DNA of 64,000 nucleotides. It comes from Coprococcus sp. GTDB lineage: Bacteria; Bacillota; Clostridia; Lachnospirales; Lachnospiraceae. Positions 1-9,276 of this stretch are shown one piece after another. Made by a program: the position numbers and the translations under genes. The DNA is taken from contig JAGBHU010000008.1 in NCBI GenBank assembly GCA_017935345.1, positions 124,001-188,000 of the forward strand, read 5' to 3'. Each line of letters begins with the position of its first letter. Position 1 is the stretch's first letter. Below the pieces are notes generated by a model that searched no databases, was not told the origin of the DNA, and worked only from the letters and a program-made list of their open reading frames with translations.

Positions 1-2
1 GT

Positions 3-869
3 GATTTTTTAAAAGAAGAAGGAAAGCGATACGGTAAGGACGTAAACCTGATTTACAATATTGACGAGCATCCTGATTTGGAATATCACTACGCAATGGA
101 AACGGCATTTCCCGGAACTACCCTCTCCAATAAGGAAGGCGCTTCGGGAGAAGCCGCAAAACAGCTTCGTCAGAACATTTATGACTACATAAACCATCAT
201 ATCAATATTGAATATATTATGTCCAAGTATCAGACAAACAGTATTGCTTTTCTTGTTTTTATTGATAATGAGGCGGATGCGGCTACAACATATAATTATT
301 ATTTTGGTGCAGATAAAAACCGCTATTATGAGCTGTGTTTTATCAACCTGAGATGGTCTATAATCAATACGGAATTAAAACCGGAAACCTATGCACATGA
401 GCTGCTTCACTTATTTGGTGCAAGGGATTTGTATTCTACCGATACCATGACCGGAATTACAAGGGAATTTATTGACTATGTAAATGATGAATACCCTAAG
501 GATATTATGCTTGGAAATTCCAGAAAAGGCATAAACCGAATTAATCGGATAGACGGAGAAATAACCGATATAACCGCTTATTTCATTGGTTGGAAGGAAA
601 ATATACCTGAAACCTCAAGATTTCCGACAATCCAAAGCACATACAAGGCCTCCTTTGTCTATTCAAGACAATTACTCGAAAACGACGATGAATATACGTT
701 ACCTGATAGAATCATACAGGAAGAAAATTATAAAAAGGTGATCATTTTTCGCCTGATACGCATCATCTGCTATGGTATTATACTAATTTGTTTCATAATC
801 GAATTACAAAGGCTTATACGAAAGCGGAAAGCAAAATCTGAAAATGAACAATTATTGCCACCGTTCTAG
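3..869 (+). CDS. Membrane-anchored metalloprotease-like protein, 5' end outside window
   Basis: The reading frame is open to the left edge, so the true start lies upstream of the window. The middle of the protein carries AHELLHLFGARDLY, an HExxH zinc-binding motif followed by G and D in the HExxHxxGxxD arrangement of metzincin-like peptidases. The C-terminus has one hydrophobic segment (about residues 227-245 counted from the TTG codon at position 78) followed by an Arg/Lys-rich tail, which suggests a membrane anchor with the tail in the cytoplasm. The zinc motif is seen directly; peptidase activity is inferred and the family could not be named. The stop codon falls inside the loop of a hairpin at 856-878. 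Confidence 0.6.
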   Translation, partial: DFLKEEGKRYGKDVNLIYNIDEHPDLEYHYAMETAFPGTTLSNKEGASGEAAKQLRQNIYDYINHHINIEYIMSKYQTNSIAFLVFIDNEADAATTYNYYFGADKNRYYELCFINLRWSIINTELKPETYAHELLHLFGARDLYSTDTMTGITREFIDYVNDEYPKDIMLGNSRKGINRINRIDGEITDITAYFIGWKENIPETSRFPTIQSTYKASFVYSRQLLENDDEYTLPDRIIQEENYKKVIIFRLIRIICYGIILICFIIELQRLIRKRKAKSENEQLLPPF

Positions 870-878
870 CCGGTGGCA
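856..878. terminator. Hairpin at the convergent end of two genes
   Basis: TGCCACCG and CGGTGGCA form a perfect 8-bp stem around a 7-base loop containing the stop codon of the preceding gene. There is no clear T run on either side, so intrinsic termination is uncertain. It lies between the converging metalloprotease-like and ABC-F genes. Confidence 0.35.
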
Positions 879-969
879 GTGATTGTCAAATCAATTTGCG
901 GAGCCGTATCAAGACATTTCCTATAGACACATTTTTCGCTCTCTTCATATATTTTATCGCTATTTCATC

Positions 970-2496
970 CTATAGTGGAACGATCCTTGTAGCAATTTTC
1001 TTACAAAATCGTATGTCATGTTCCACAAACAGCATTGTCGGCTGATATTCCAACAGCAATTTTTCAATCTGCATTCTTGAAAATACATCGATATAGTTTA
1101 GCGGTTCATCCCAAATATAAAGATGAGCAGGAGTCAGCAAACTTGCGGCAAGCAACACCTTCTTTTTCTGCCCTTCTGAATAAGTTTCCATATCCTTTAA
1201 AAACTGCACCCGTTCAAAACCAAGCTGTCTGAGTATTGCGCAGAACAAATGCTGCTCCAAATTATGTTCCTTACAAAACGCTGCCACATCTCCCTTTAAA
1301 CCGGCTGTATCCTGATGAACATATGACACCACAAGGCCTGCGGCAATTTCACAAATCCCTTCTTCTAAAAAAGTGGTATTGGTATCACGAAAACCTATTT
1401 TCTGTAAAATCATCTTAATCAATGTTGACTTCCCACACCCATTATCTCCCTGTAGCGCAATTCGTTCACCTTGATTGATTGTAACTGTGAAATCAGTAAA
1501 AACCGGATTATCTGTGCCGGTATATTGCAAGCTATAATCTTTTATATTGATAAGCATATTTTTGTGATGCACAAGCTGTATCAATTTCAAATCGACAGGC
1601 TGCTCTAAATCCTCTAAAAGGCCTTCTTTTTCTTCTATTTCCCGACCAAGTCTTTTTTCAATCTGCTTTACCCTGCTCTGCATCTTTTTTGTTTTTGCAC
1701 CGATAAATGCCCTTGTACTCAGGCATCTATCATGCTCCTTGATTGGGTCAAATCCGATTTTGGTGCGTTCATTTTTGTCAGCCCACTCCGAAGTACGCAT
1801 TGCCGCCTGCTTTAGTTTTTTAATCTCCCTTCGATGCTTTTCATTCTCTGCTATGACAAACCGGTCCTGACGTTGTTTGTTTTCCCACCAACTGGAAAAA
1901 TTGCCACTCTGTACTTCAATTGTTTTCCTGTTCAACACCAAAACATGGTCAATGCAGGCATCCAGCAAATCTCTGTCATGGGACACAAGAATAAAGCCTT
2001 TCTTGGAAGCCAAATACCTTTTAACATTTTCTCTGGCAGCCCGGTCCAGATGATTTGTGGGTTCATCTATCAACAGGAAATCATTTTCTCCGGAAAACAA
2101 AACAGCTAACAAAATTTTAGTCCGCTCTCCGGGACTTAATGTCTGATAAGGTCTGTAAAGAATTTCTGCACTTTCCCCTAACTCGGTCAGCTCACATATT
2201 ACACGCCACGGTTCACATCCCGCCTTAATTTCTTCAATAAAGTCAGCGGCAGATAATTGCATTTGACATTCCGTAATCTGATATGGAAAATAGTCAAACT
2301 TTGTAGTAGTATCTATTGAGCCTTTATATAAATATTTTCCCAACAGCAAATTTAAAAAGGTTGTTTTTCCTTTTCCATTACGGCCTATAAAGCCCAATTT
2401 CCAATTCGTATCAATAGAAAAGGAAACATTTTCAAATATATTATCAAAGCTTCCTTCATAATAAAACGTAAGATTATTTACACTTATTTGTGCCAT
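970..2496 (-). CDS. ABC-F ATPase, Lsa/Vga-like ribosome protection protein
   Basis: The 508-residue protein has two ABC domains and no membrane segments. Domain 1 has Walker A GRNGKGKTT (residues 38-46), signature LSPGER and Walker B LLIDEPTNHLD. Domain 2 has GDNGCGKST, signature YSEGQ and IWDEPLNYID. The opening, with DTNWKLGFIGRNG, is typical of Lsa-type antibiotic-resistance ABC-F proteins, which bind the ribosomal E site and displace lincosamides, pleuromutilins and streptogramin A; family length is about 500 residues. ATG at 2496 was chosen because AAGGAGG lies 6 bases upstream; a longer in-frame extension to 2571 runs through the leader hairpin and has no ribosome site. Resistance is inferred from family and from the attenuator-like leader; a housekeeping ABC-F role is not excluded. 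Confidence 0.88.
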   Translation of the reverse strand: MAQISVNNLTFYYEGSFDNIFENVSFSIDTNWKLGFIGRNGKGKTTFLNLLLGKYLYKGSIDTTTKFDYFPYQITECQMQLSAADFIEEIKAGCEPWRVICELTELGESAEILYRPYQTLSPGERTKILLAVLFSGENDFLLIDEPTNHLDRAARENVKRYLASKKGFILVSHDRDLLDACIDHVLVLNRKTIEVQSGNFSSWWENKQRQDRFVIAENEKHRREIKKLKQAAMRTSEWADKNERTKIGFDPIKEHDRCLSTRAFIGAKTKKMQSRVKQIEKRLGREIEEKEGLLEDLEQPVDLKLIQLVHHKNMLINIKDYSLQYTGTDNPVFTDFTVTINQGERIALQGDNGCGKSTLIKMILQKIGFRDTNTTFLEEGICEIAAGLVVSYVHQDTAGLKGDVAAFCKEHNLEQHLFCAILRQLGFERVQFLKDMETYSEGQKKKVLLAASLLTPAHLYIWDEPLNYIDVFSRMQIEKLLLEYQPTMLFVEHDIRFCKKIATRIVPL

Positions 2497-2543
2497 ATAT
2501 ATTCCTCCTTCCACGATTCCATATGCATTTTTGCAAATAAATA

Positions 2544-2695
2544 GGAACCGTTTGTTGCCAAACAGTTCCATTACATACTATAACCTCATAATTGAAGGGA
2601 TGCTGTCACAGTCATCACTTACTATAAATTTTATGTACACAAAAAGAGAGGTTATGAGAACATAATCCACTTTTGGCAACATGACAGAACAGCAT
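2544..2695 (-). promoter_or_regulatory. Attenuator-like leader of the ABC-F gene
   Basis: The transcript can form a hairpin (2544-2548/2550-2554 with 2559-2563/2565-2569, one mismatch) followed by TATTTATTT, resembling an intrinsic terminator 48 bases before the start codon. An upstream segment at 2672-2681 is a perfect 10-base complement of 2553-2562, inside the terminator, so the two pairings exclude each other. Two further perfect complements, 2600-2606 with 2689-2695 and 2580-2587 with 2648-2655, interleave in the order A-B-C-A'-C'-B'. Short reading frames run through this region. The pairings are directly visible; control by drug-stalled ribosomes is inferred from other ABC-F resistance genes. 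Confidence 0.62.
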
Positions 2696-2728
2696 GCGTA
2701 CGATTACCCATACTGCCAAACGCTTCAT
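2615..2728 (-). CDS. Possible leader peptide of the ABC-F gene (37 aa)
   Basis: An ATG at 2728 opens a 37-codon frame ending TGA at 2615, lying wholly inside the ABC-F leader and covering arms A, B and C of the competing pairings. It has no good ribosome site of its own. A three-codon frame, Met-Lys-Arg-stop (2744-2755), sits 15 bases upstream behind AGAGAGGTGAAAGG, so reinitiation after that mini-frame is possible. Another mini-frame, Met-Phe-Ser-stop, lies at 2652-2663. Which of these is translated cannot be decided from the sequence alone. Confidence 0.35.
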   Translation of the reverse strand: MKRLAVWVIVRMLFCHVAKSGLCSHNLSFCVHKIYSK

Positions 2729-2784
2729 GTAATCAAAAGTAAATTATCTCTTCATCCTTTCACCTCTCTCTATAAGATACCGAT

Positions 2785-2813
2785 ATTTTAACATTCCTAT
2801 TTTCTCTTGTCAA
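2785..2813 (-). promoter_or_regulatory. Promoter of ABC-F leader
   Basis: TTGACA (2808-2813) and TAAAAT (2785-2790) are separated by exactly 17 bases, with a TG just before the -10, all read on the minus strand. The start codon lies about 280 bases downstream, leaving a long untranslated leader. Confidence 0.8.
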
Positions 2814-2877
2814 TTCAAGCCATAACCAAAAAACTATGATTGTATGAAATAAAATACAAAAATTTCCACATTTTCTA

Positions 2878-2927
2878 TTTACTTTACACATATATTGAGA
2901 TATAATGGCAAGGCACAATATATTGTG
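2878..2927 (+). promoter_or_regulatory. nrdD promoter with NrdR-type box
   Basis: TTTACT (2878-2883), 17 bases, TATAAT (2901-2906). A perfect palindrome CACAATATATTGTG (2914-2927) lies just downstream of the -10 and matches the NrdR box pattern; a weaker match, ACACATATATTGAG, starts at 2886. The position fits repression of ribonucleotide reductase by NrdR when dATP is plentiful. The spacing of the two boxes (about 28 bp) is a little shorter than the usual three helical turns. Confidence 0.68.
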
Positions 2928-3073
2928 TTTACTGTAATAGGAAATACAAAATCTTGGCAATTTTAATATTATTTTCGGTATAAAGACTGCATATACACCA
3001 TTTACGAATGATGTATCGTTACATACTGTTTTATTTGATATGATAAAACGCTTACAATTGAGGGGGAGGTTCT

Positions 3074-5263
3074 ATGGAAACGAAAGTAAAAACAAACGTA
3101 ATTAAACGTAATGGAGAAGAGGTTACCTTTGATTTATCAAAGATTGAAAATGCGATATTTGCCGCAAATAAGGAGGTAGACAGACTCTACCAGCTTAGTG
3201 ACTATCAGGTACATGCCATCGCTGACAATCTTGCAAAGCAGATAGAAACCATGACACATGCCATCCATGTTGAGGATATTCAGGACATGGTCGAAACAGG
3301 TATCATGGAGATGCGTGGCTATGAGGTTGCCCAGAAATATGTACGTTACCGTTATAAACGGGAGCTTACACGTAAATCAAACACCACTGACAATGGTATT
3401 CTCGCTCTGATAGAGCATTTGAATGAAGAAGTCAATCAGGAAAACTCCAACAAAAATCCTGTTATTAACTCTACACAGCGGGATTATATGGCAGGTGAGG
3501 TAAGCAAAGACCTTACAAAACGTATGCTTCTGCCGGAAGATATCGTAGCAGCACATGAGGCAGGAATCATCCATTTTCACGATTCGGATTATTTCGCACA
3601 AAAGGAGCATAACTGCGACCTTGTAAACCTTGAAGATATGCTGCAAAACGGAACAGTCATCAGCGAAACGCTGATTGAGAAGCCACACAGCTTTTTTACT
3701 GCCTGCAATGTAACGACGCAAATTGTAGCACAGGTTGCCAGCAATCAGTATGGCGGACAATCCTTTACGCTGTCCCACATTGCACCATTTGTGGACGTCA
3801 GCAGAAAGAAGCTCCGCAGTCAGGTCATTGAAGAAAGAACGGAATGCGGCGAATCACTTGATGACGAAATTATTGATAAGATAACAGAAAAGAGACTCCG
3901 CCTCGAAGTAAAGAGCGGTATTCAGACGATCCAGTACCAGCTTATCACACTTATGACCTGTAACGGACAGGCACCATTTGTAACGATGTTTATGTACTTG
4001 GACGAAGTCCCTGAGGGACAGACCAGAGATGACCTTGCTCTTATTATAGAAGAAGTTTTGAACCAGCGTATCACAGGTGTTAAAAATGAAAAAGGTATCT
4101 GGATTACACCTGCATTTCCAAAGCTTATCTACGTCCTTGACGAGGACAATATCCGTCCGGGTACAAAATACTGGTATCTTACACAGCTTGCTGCCAAATG
4201 TACCGCAAAACGTATGGTACCTGATTATATATCTGCAAAAGTTATGCGTGAAATGAAAAACGGTGATGTATATCCCTGCATGGGCTGTCGTTCCTTCCCG
4301 ACCTCGGAGGATAATGTAAGAAACGCCGACGGCACAAGAAAATATTATGGCCGTTTCAATCAGGGTGTTGTCACCATCAATCTTGTTGACGTAGCCTGTT
4401 CATCAGATGGGGATATGGATAAGTTCTGGGAAATTCTGGAGGAACGTCTGGAGCTGTGTCACAGAGCACTCCGCTGCCGCCACGAACGTCTGTTGGGAAC
4501 CATATCGGATGTCGCTCCTATATTATGGCAGCATGGTGCCCTTGCAAGGCTGAAAAAAGGTGAAAAAATTGACAAGTTGTTATTTGATGGCTACTCAACC
4601 ATATCACTTGGTTATGCCGGTTTATGTGAAATGTGTGTGCGTATGATAGGCAAAACGCATACCTCTCCTGAGGGACAGAAATTTGCCCTTGCTGTTATGC
4701 AAAGGCTGAATGACAAATGTACGGAATGGAAGAAAGCTGAACATATCAGCTACTCCGTATACGGAACACCTATGGAGTCCACCACATACAAATTTGCAAA
4801 ATGTCTTCAGAAACGATTTGGAATCATACCGGGCGTAACAGACAGAAATTATATAACAAACAGCTATCATGTTCATGTTACGGAACAGATTGATGCCTTC
4901 AGCAAATTGAAATTCGAATCCGAATTCCAGAAGCTGTCTCCGGGTGGAGCGATCAGCTATGTAGAAGTTCCAAATCTCCAAAACAATCTGGATGCTGTTA
5001 TGGAAGTTATGCAATTTATTTACGACAATATTCTCTATGCCGAACTGAATACAAAGAGTGACTTCTGCGAAAAATGTGGCTATGACGGAGAAATTAAGAT
5101 TGTATCTGATGATGCAGGTAAGCTGGTCTGGGAATGTCCAAACTGTGGCAACCGTGACCAAAACAACCTTTTTGTTGCAAGACGTACCTGCGGCTATATC
5201 GGTACACAATTCTGGAATCAGGGCAGAACACAGGAAATCAAGGACAGGGTTCTGCATCTGTAA
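3074..5263 (+). CDS. nrdD: Anaerobic ribonucleoside-triphosphate reductase (class III)
   Basis: This 729-residue enzyme reduces ribonucleoside triphosphates to deoxy forms using a glycyl radical, supplying DNA precursors without oxygen. Residues 5-95 form an ATP-cone allosteric domain (starting VIKRNGEEVTFD). The catalytic barrel follows, and the C-terminus has two CxxC pairs (CEKCGY, CPNCGN) that hold zinc. The radical site is RRTCGY with Gly707. GGGGGAGG precedes the ATG. The activating enzyme NrdG, often next to nrdD, is not adjacent here and was not seen elsewhere in the window. A long hairpin follows at 5279. Confidence 0.97.
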   Translation: METKVKTNVIKRNGEEVTFDLSKIENAIFAANKEVDRLYQLSDYQVHAIADNLAKQIETMTHAIHVEDIQDMVETGIMEMRGYEVAQKYVRYRYKRELTRKSNTTDNGILALIEHLNEEVNQENSNKNPVINSTQRDYMAGEVSKDLTKRMLLPEDIVAAHEAGIIHFHDSDYFAQKEHNCDLVNLEDMLQNGTVISETLIEKPHSFFTACNVTTQIVAQVASNQYGGQSFTLSHIAPFVDVSRKKLRSQVIEERTECGESLDDEIIDKITEKRLRLEVKSGIQTIQYQLITLMTCNGQAPFVTMFMYLDEVPEGQTRDDLALIIEEVLNQRITGVKNEKGIWITPAFPKLIYVLDEDNIRPGTKYWYLTQLAAKCTAKRMVPDYISAKVMREMKNGDVYPCMGCRSFPTSEDNVRNADGTRKYYGRFNQGVVTINLVDVACSSDGDMDKFWEILEERLELCHRALRCRHERLLGTISDVAPILWQHGALARLKKGEKIDKLLFDGYSTISLGYAGLCEMCVRMIGKTHTSPEGQKFALAVMQRLNDKCTEWKKAEHISYSVYGTPMESTTYKFAKCLQKRFGIIPGVTDRNYITNSYHVHVTEQIDAFSKLKFESEFQKLSPGGAISYVEVPNLQNNLDAVMEVMQFIYDNILYAELNTKSDFCEKCGYDGEIKIVSDDAGKLVWECPNCGNRDQNNLFVARRTCGYIGTQFWNQGRTQEIKDRVLHL

Positions 5264-5278
5264 GTACAGAGCATATAT

Positions 5279-5326
5279 ACAACAGTTCAGCCTGACAGCA
5301 GACTTGCTGTCAGGCTGAACTGTTGT
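5279..5326. terminator. 22-bp perfect hairpin between convergent genes
   Basis: The arms 5279-5300 and 5305-5326 are perfectly complementary with a 4-base loop. Neither side has a proper T run, but the stem is very stable and lies between converging nrdD and a minus-strand gene, so it probably ends transcripts from both directions. Confidence 0.7.
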
Positions 5327-5360
5327 CATATAAAAAAGAGGAATCGTACTGCTCTCTTTC

Positions 5361-6008
5361 TTACATCTGCTGCATATTTGTCAAGTACTGCATCTTCCGT
5401 TCATTAACCACACGTATCATTTCCTGACGGTTTCCGCCATAGACCTGCGCTATCTGTTCATCATAACCGAATATAATATATGGAATCGAATTTCCTATGT
5501 ACTCCATCGTCGCATCTGCTGCCTTCTTATTTTTCTGGTTCATCGTTATGGAGGTTCCGTCTGCAAGCATAACCATTATGGCATAAGTCTTTCCTGTCGG
5601 AATGAAGTTATATGAATGTTTGGTTACATTCAAATATACCCACAATACTTCACTGGTCTCGGCAAAGCTTACGTTGTTTCTTACTACATGCATAAAAAAT
5701 TCATTATTGATTCTAAGTCCATTCACAGGCGGGGCGGCTTTATAGAATTCTTCAAGTCTTTTTAATGCCCATTCTCTGTTGCCCTGTGTTTTGCAATATT
5801 CCTCTATATCCTCTAAATTCTTACCCGTAAAGCCTTGATAAAGAATAAATATTATCAATGCGGCAAGTACTGCAATCATAATCATAAACATGATTTCTGC
5901 CCCATCAGCAGCACTCATTACAAATACCAAAAGTGCTTCACATAAGCCCAAAACGATTGCGCCAATGATAGCGTTGATTCTGCTTTTTTTCCTTATTTTA
6001 TCAAACAT
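5361..6008 (-). CDS. Two-TM membrane protein of unknown function
   Basis: The 215-residue product starts with a basic stretch, then two hydrophobic segments (about residues 12-33 and 38-58), then a soluble domain of about 150 residues without a recognised motif. The soluble part is mixed alpha/beta with NEFFMHVV and a repeated aromatic pattern. ATG at 6008 was chosen because AGGGAGG lies 5 bases upstream; the reading frame extends 15 codons further without a ribosome site. It is monocistronic. I do not recognise a function. Confidence 0.75.
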   Translation of the reverse strand: MFDKIRKKSRINAIIGAIVLGLCEALLVFVMSAADGAEIMFMIMIAVLAALIIFILYQGFTGKNLEDIEEYCKTQGNREWALKRLEEFYKAAPPVNGLRINNEFFMHVVRNNVSFAETSEVLWVYLNVTKHSYNFIPTGKTYAIMVMLADGTSITMNQKNKKAADATMEYIGNSIPYIIFGYDEQIAQVYGGNRQEMIRVVNERKMQYLTNMQQM

Positions 6009-6235
6009 TTTTACCTCCCTAAGCTTTAAAAAGTTTTTTATATAACAGCACAAATACTATATGCCAAACGACCATATTATATCATTGATAAATTTTTATA
6101 TCAATTACTTTTATCCGTTTCCACTTGTCATAGGCACAATAATCCAATATAATAAACAGACAGTTCCATTTACACATAATTTACATATAAACCTGATAAT
6201 TTTGAACCAAACGACATAAAAGAAAGGATACGGAA

Positions 6236-8188
6236 ATGAAGAAATTAACGAAGCTTTTACTTGCATATATATTTATATTTTCTCTATCTGCTTTCAGCAT
6301 AACCGTAACAAAAGCCGCCGAAGCAGAATCATCTGTTTCAGCAGCTTCACAAAATGATTCTGAAAGCACCCTGACAGAAAATGATACAACAGACCTGACG
6401 GAAGAACCTGCCAAAGAGCCTGTTCATATTCTGTTTATCGGAAACAGCCTGACGGCTTCCAATGGATTTAATATCGGAACATTACTTGAAGAAATCGCTG
6501 CAAGTCAGGGAAAAAAAGCAGATGCCAAAGTTATCCACCACGGCAGTGCACATCTGTCGTACTATGCCTTTCCTTCCACCAAATATGCTTCCTACCATAA
6601 AGAGGTTCAGCTTGCACTATTAACAGAAAAATGGGATTATATTGTTTTACAGGAACAGAGTAAGGTTGGTATTGAAAATGCTGCCGACAATACGTTTACA
6701 GCCATTGCGCAGTTAAAAAAACTGATTAATATCTATCAGCCTGATGCGGAAATACTGCTATATGCAACGCATGGATATGACAATAATACCACCACTTCCG
6801 TAAATGGTCAGGATGTATTTCTTACAGCCTCCCAGTTACAGCAATATACACAGATGGTATATCAATATATCGGCGATAAACTGGATTTACGTACCGTACC
6901 TGTGGGGGTTGCATTTTCCAGAGTATCACAGCAATATCCTGAACTGACACTACTGCTTGATGATAATAAACATCCAAACTATACCGGTTTTTATTTGGCT
7001 GCCACATGCTTTTACAAGGCAATATACGGTGAAGCTCCAACTGACATTACTGCCGTATCCGACGGCTGTATTCTTGATGCAGAAACAAGAGGCATACTAT
7101 ACGCTGCCACAGCCGGCTCACTTACGCTGAATACCTGTTCACGTATCATGAAGCCCGGACAGACATATCAGTTAAAGGCATGCATTACGGAAAAAGATGA
7201 AGAAATCACATGGAAAAGCTTAAAATCTTCTGTTGTATCAATAAGCCAGACAGGCGAGCTTACTGCCAAAAAAACAGGAAATGCACTTATCATTGCAAGA
7301 AGCAGCTCAGGACTTCAGGACGTATGCTATATCACAGTAGAAGATGAAACATTACATAAAAAAGGTCTGATGTTTGCTACAAGCTATTACTCGGTAGAGG
7401 CAGGAGATAAAATAAAAATACTGCCTTCTGTCAGTGCAGCACTTTCAGAAAATACCATTAAATGGTCTATATCAGGCAAATCCGTTGCAAAAGTGACCTC
7501 AGATGGTACGGTAACCGCTCTCGCTCCCGGCAAAGCAACCATAAAGGCTACTGACAACGTCAGTGGAAAAAGTGCTTCATATACATTATATGTACGCCTT
7601 TCTCCGCCAAAGAAAATATCCGTAAAAACAGTAACCGCATCTGCCAACAAAGCAAAGGAAGCAAATGTGAGAATAACCTGGACAGCCGTCAGCCATGCAA
7701 CCAGCTATACCGTATATCGCTCCACAAGTAAAAACGGCAGCTATATTGCTATCGGTAAAACTGCTGCAAGGAGTTATACTGATAAAAAAATCAAGACATC
7801 GAAAAACTATTATTACAGAGTAACTGCTTCCAACGGTTATACGAAATGTGAAAGCGAAAAATCAACTGTATTTGCAAGAGTTATTGCGCCGACTACACCA
7901 TCTATAACGAAAACCGCGGCAAACAATACAAGAATAAAAATTATTTGGACACGCAAAGCCTCTGCAACAGGCTATATCATATATCGTTCCTCCAATAACG
8001 GAAGAACATATAAGGAAGTGGCAAGAACTACATCAAACAAAAAAATCAGCTATATCGATAAAAATGTGAAAAAGAGTAAAAACTATTGCTATAAAATCAA
8101 AGCATACAGAAATCTTAGTGATAAAACATTTTACAGCAATTACTCTTCTCCGGTCAAAATAAAAGCCGTAAAGAAAAAGACAAAATAA
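6236..8188 (+). CDS. Secreted SGNH-hydrolase-like protein with Ig-like and fibronectin domains
   Basis: Residues 1-28 are a signal peptide (basic start, hydrophobic core, AxA-like end KAAEA). Residues 65-265 resemble DUF4886/SGNH hydrolases: block I FIGNSLT with the candidate nucleophile Ser, and a late D..H block in DDNKHPNYTG. Two Big_2-type Ig-like modules follow (about 300-370 and 375-450), then two fibronectin type III modules (about 455-550 and 555-645) and a Lys-rich C-terminus. SGNH enzymes cut ester bonds, for example acetyl groups on polysaccharides; the substrate here is unknown. No sortase signal is present, so the Lys-rich tail and Ig-like modules may hold it at the wall. Confidence 0.82.
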   Translation: MKKLTKLLLAYIFIFSLSAFSITVTKAAEAESSVSAASQNDSESTLTENDTTDLTEEPAKEPVHILFIGNSLTASNGFNIGTLLEEIAASQGKKADAKVIHHGSAHLSYYAFPSTKYASYHKEVQLALLTEKWDYIVLQEQSKVGIENAADNTFTAIAQLKKLINIYQPDAEILLYATHGYDNNTTTSVNGQDVFLTASQLQQYTQMVYQYIGDKLDLRTVPVGVAFSRVSQQYPELTLLLDDNKHPNYTGFYLAATCFYKAIYGEAPTDITAVSDGCILDAETRGILYAATAGSLTLNTCSRIMKPGQTYQLKACITEKDEEITWKSLKSSVVSISQTGELTAKKTGNALIIARSSSGLQDVCYITVEDETLHKKGLMFATSYYSVEAGDKIKILPSVSAALSENTIKWSISGKSVAKVTSDGTVTALAPGKATIKATDNVSGKSASYTLYVRLSPPKKISVKTVTASANKAKEANVRITWTAVSHATSYTVYRSTSKNGSYIAIGKTAARSYTDKKIKTSKNYYYRVTASNGYTKCESEKSTVFARVIAPTTPSITKTAANNTRIKIIWTRKASATGYIIYRSSNNGRTYKEVARTTSNKKISYIDKNVKKSKNYCYKIKAYRNLSDKTFYSNYSSPVKIKAVKKKTK

Positions 8189-8240
8189 CATACCGTCCCC
8201 AAACGATGATTTTAAAACCATTGTTTGGGGACAGTATGTT
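8187..8240 (-). terminator. Terminator shared by convergent genes
   Basis: Arms 8187-8204 and 8223-8240 pair with one mismatch (core GTCCCCAAAC/GTTTGGGGAC). On the minus strand the hairpin is followed by TTATTTTGTCTTTTTC, fitting an intrinsic terminator for the kinase operon. The stop codons of both flanking genes lie in or at the edge of the stem. Confidence 0.75.
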
Positions 8241-9274
8241 TAATTCAACAATTCAGATTCAGTCTTTCGGAAAAAGAGTGAAAAGGTACTCCCGTTACAG
8301 TCCGATTCAACCTTGATGAATCCGTTTTGCTTATTAACAATTTTCCTTGTTAGATATAACCCAATACCAACCCCCTCTATACCGGATGAATTTTTACCAC
8401 GATAGAACCTGCCAAAAATTTTCGCCTGCTCCTCTTCTGAAATACCGGAGCCATTATCCTGTATATCAAGTTTTAAATAAGAAGGCAGCACCGTTATCAC
8501 TATTTTAATCATTCCCTCATTTTGCGTATATTTCACTGCATTATCAAGGACATTTGTGATTGCCTCAACCGTCCAGTTGAAATCAAGACGGGTTTCATAT
8601 TTCTGTTCACCGTCAAAAATAATCGTTACATTCTTTTCCTTTGCTTTAGAATAAACAGTCTTTACTGATTGAAGCACAAGCTCATTTAATACGACTTTTT
8701 CAGGCTTCAGATTGATAATACCGCTTTCAAGTCTTGACATTTTAATAAGGCTGTCCGTAAGAAATGTCAGTTTATTTAACGCTTCCTCTAAAATCATCAT
8801 ATACTCATCGCGTTCTTTCTCAGACAGGGCTTCATCATTTAACAATTCAGCAAATGTTTTGGCGGATGCTACAGGTGTTTTAATCTGATGTGATATATCC
8901 GATATTAAAGTTTTAATTTGTGCCTTTTCGCTTTCAAGAATTTTATTCTGGGAAATCAATATTCCTCTCAATTTTAAAAGCTGGTGCTGCAAACGTGAAA
9001 GCAAAGTATCTTCCGTTTCAGGGAAAAATACCAACTCCTGACTCCCCACCAAATTCTCAATTAACAACGTAAGCTGTTCTAATAAATTATCCGTATAACG
9101 ATTATGCAGATAATCCATGAACCACAGCAAAACACACAGGACTGCACAAAATAAGAAAATAAAAAATGATAATCTGAAATCACGCAAAAGAATATGAAAT
9201 ACAACCAAAGCTGCCATTACAAGTACAGCAGAAAAAAGCAATATGCATTTGCGGTAAAAATTAAAATGTTTCAT
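8240..9274 (-). CDS. Sensor histidine kinase of an ABC-transporter-linked two-component system
   Basis: The 344-residue protein has two membrane segments (about 9-29 and 33-53) with almost no extracellular loop. A short linker leads to a HisKA domain with phospho-acceptor His129 in SDISHQIKTP, then an HATPase domain with N box NVLDNAVKYT, DNGSGIS and GVGIGLYL. The tiny outer loop suggests sensing in the membrane or through the partner transporter. It starts 3 bases after the response regulator stop and is the last gene of an operon of ATPase, permease, regulator and kinase. The stimulus, perhaps a cationic peptide or envelope stress, is inferred. Confidence 0.92.
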   Translation of the reverse strand: MKHFNFYRKCILLFSAVLVMAALVVFHILLRDFRLSFFIFLFCAVLCVLLWFMDYLHNRYTDNLLEQLTLLIENLVGSQELVFFPETEDTLLSRLQHQLLKLRGILISQNKILESEKAQIKTLISDISHQIKTPVASAKTFAELLNDEALSEKERDEYMMILEEALNKLTFLTDSLIKMSRLESGIINLKPEKVVLNELVLQSVKTVYSKAKEKNVTIIFDGEQKYETRLDFNWTVEAITNVLDNAVKYTQNEGMIKIVITVLPSYLKLDIQDNGSGISEEEQAKIFGRFYRGKNSSGIEGVGIGLYLTRKIVNKQNGFIKVESDCNGSTFSLFFRKTESELLN

Positions 9275-9276
9275 CT

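Noticed and set aside
1834-2109. 91-codon plus-strand frame inside the ABC-F gene
   Set aside because: Opposite-strand shadow of a conserved coding sequence with no ribosome site.
2497-2571. 25-codon N-terminal extension of the ABC-F protein
   Set aside because: It runs through the terminator-like hairpin and has no ribosome site, while AAGGAGG stands before ATG 2496.
4622-5329. 235-codon minus-strand frame across the 3' end of nrdD
   Set aside because: Long but antisense to conserved nrdD codons, and its start lies in the terminator hairpin.
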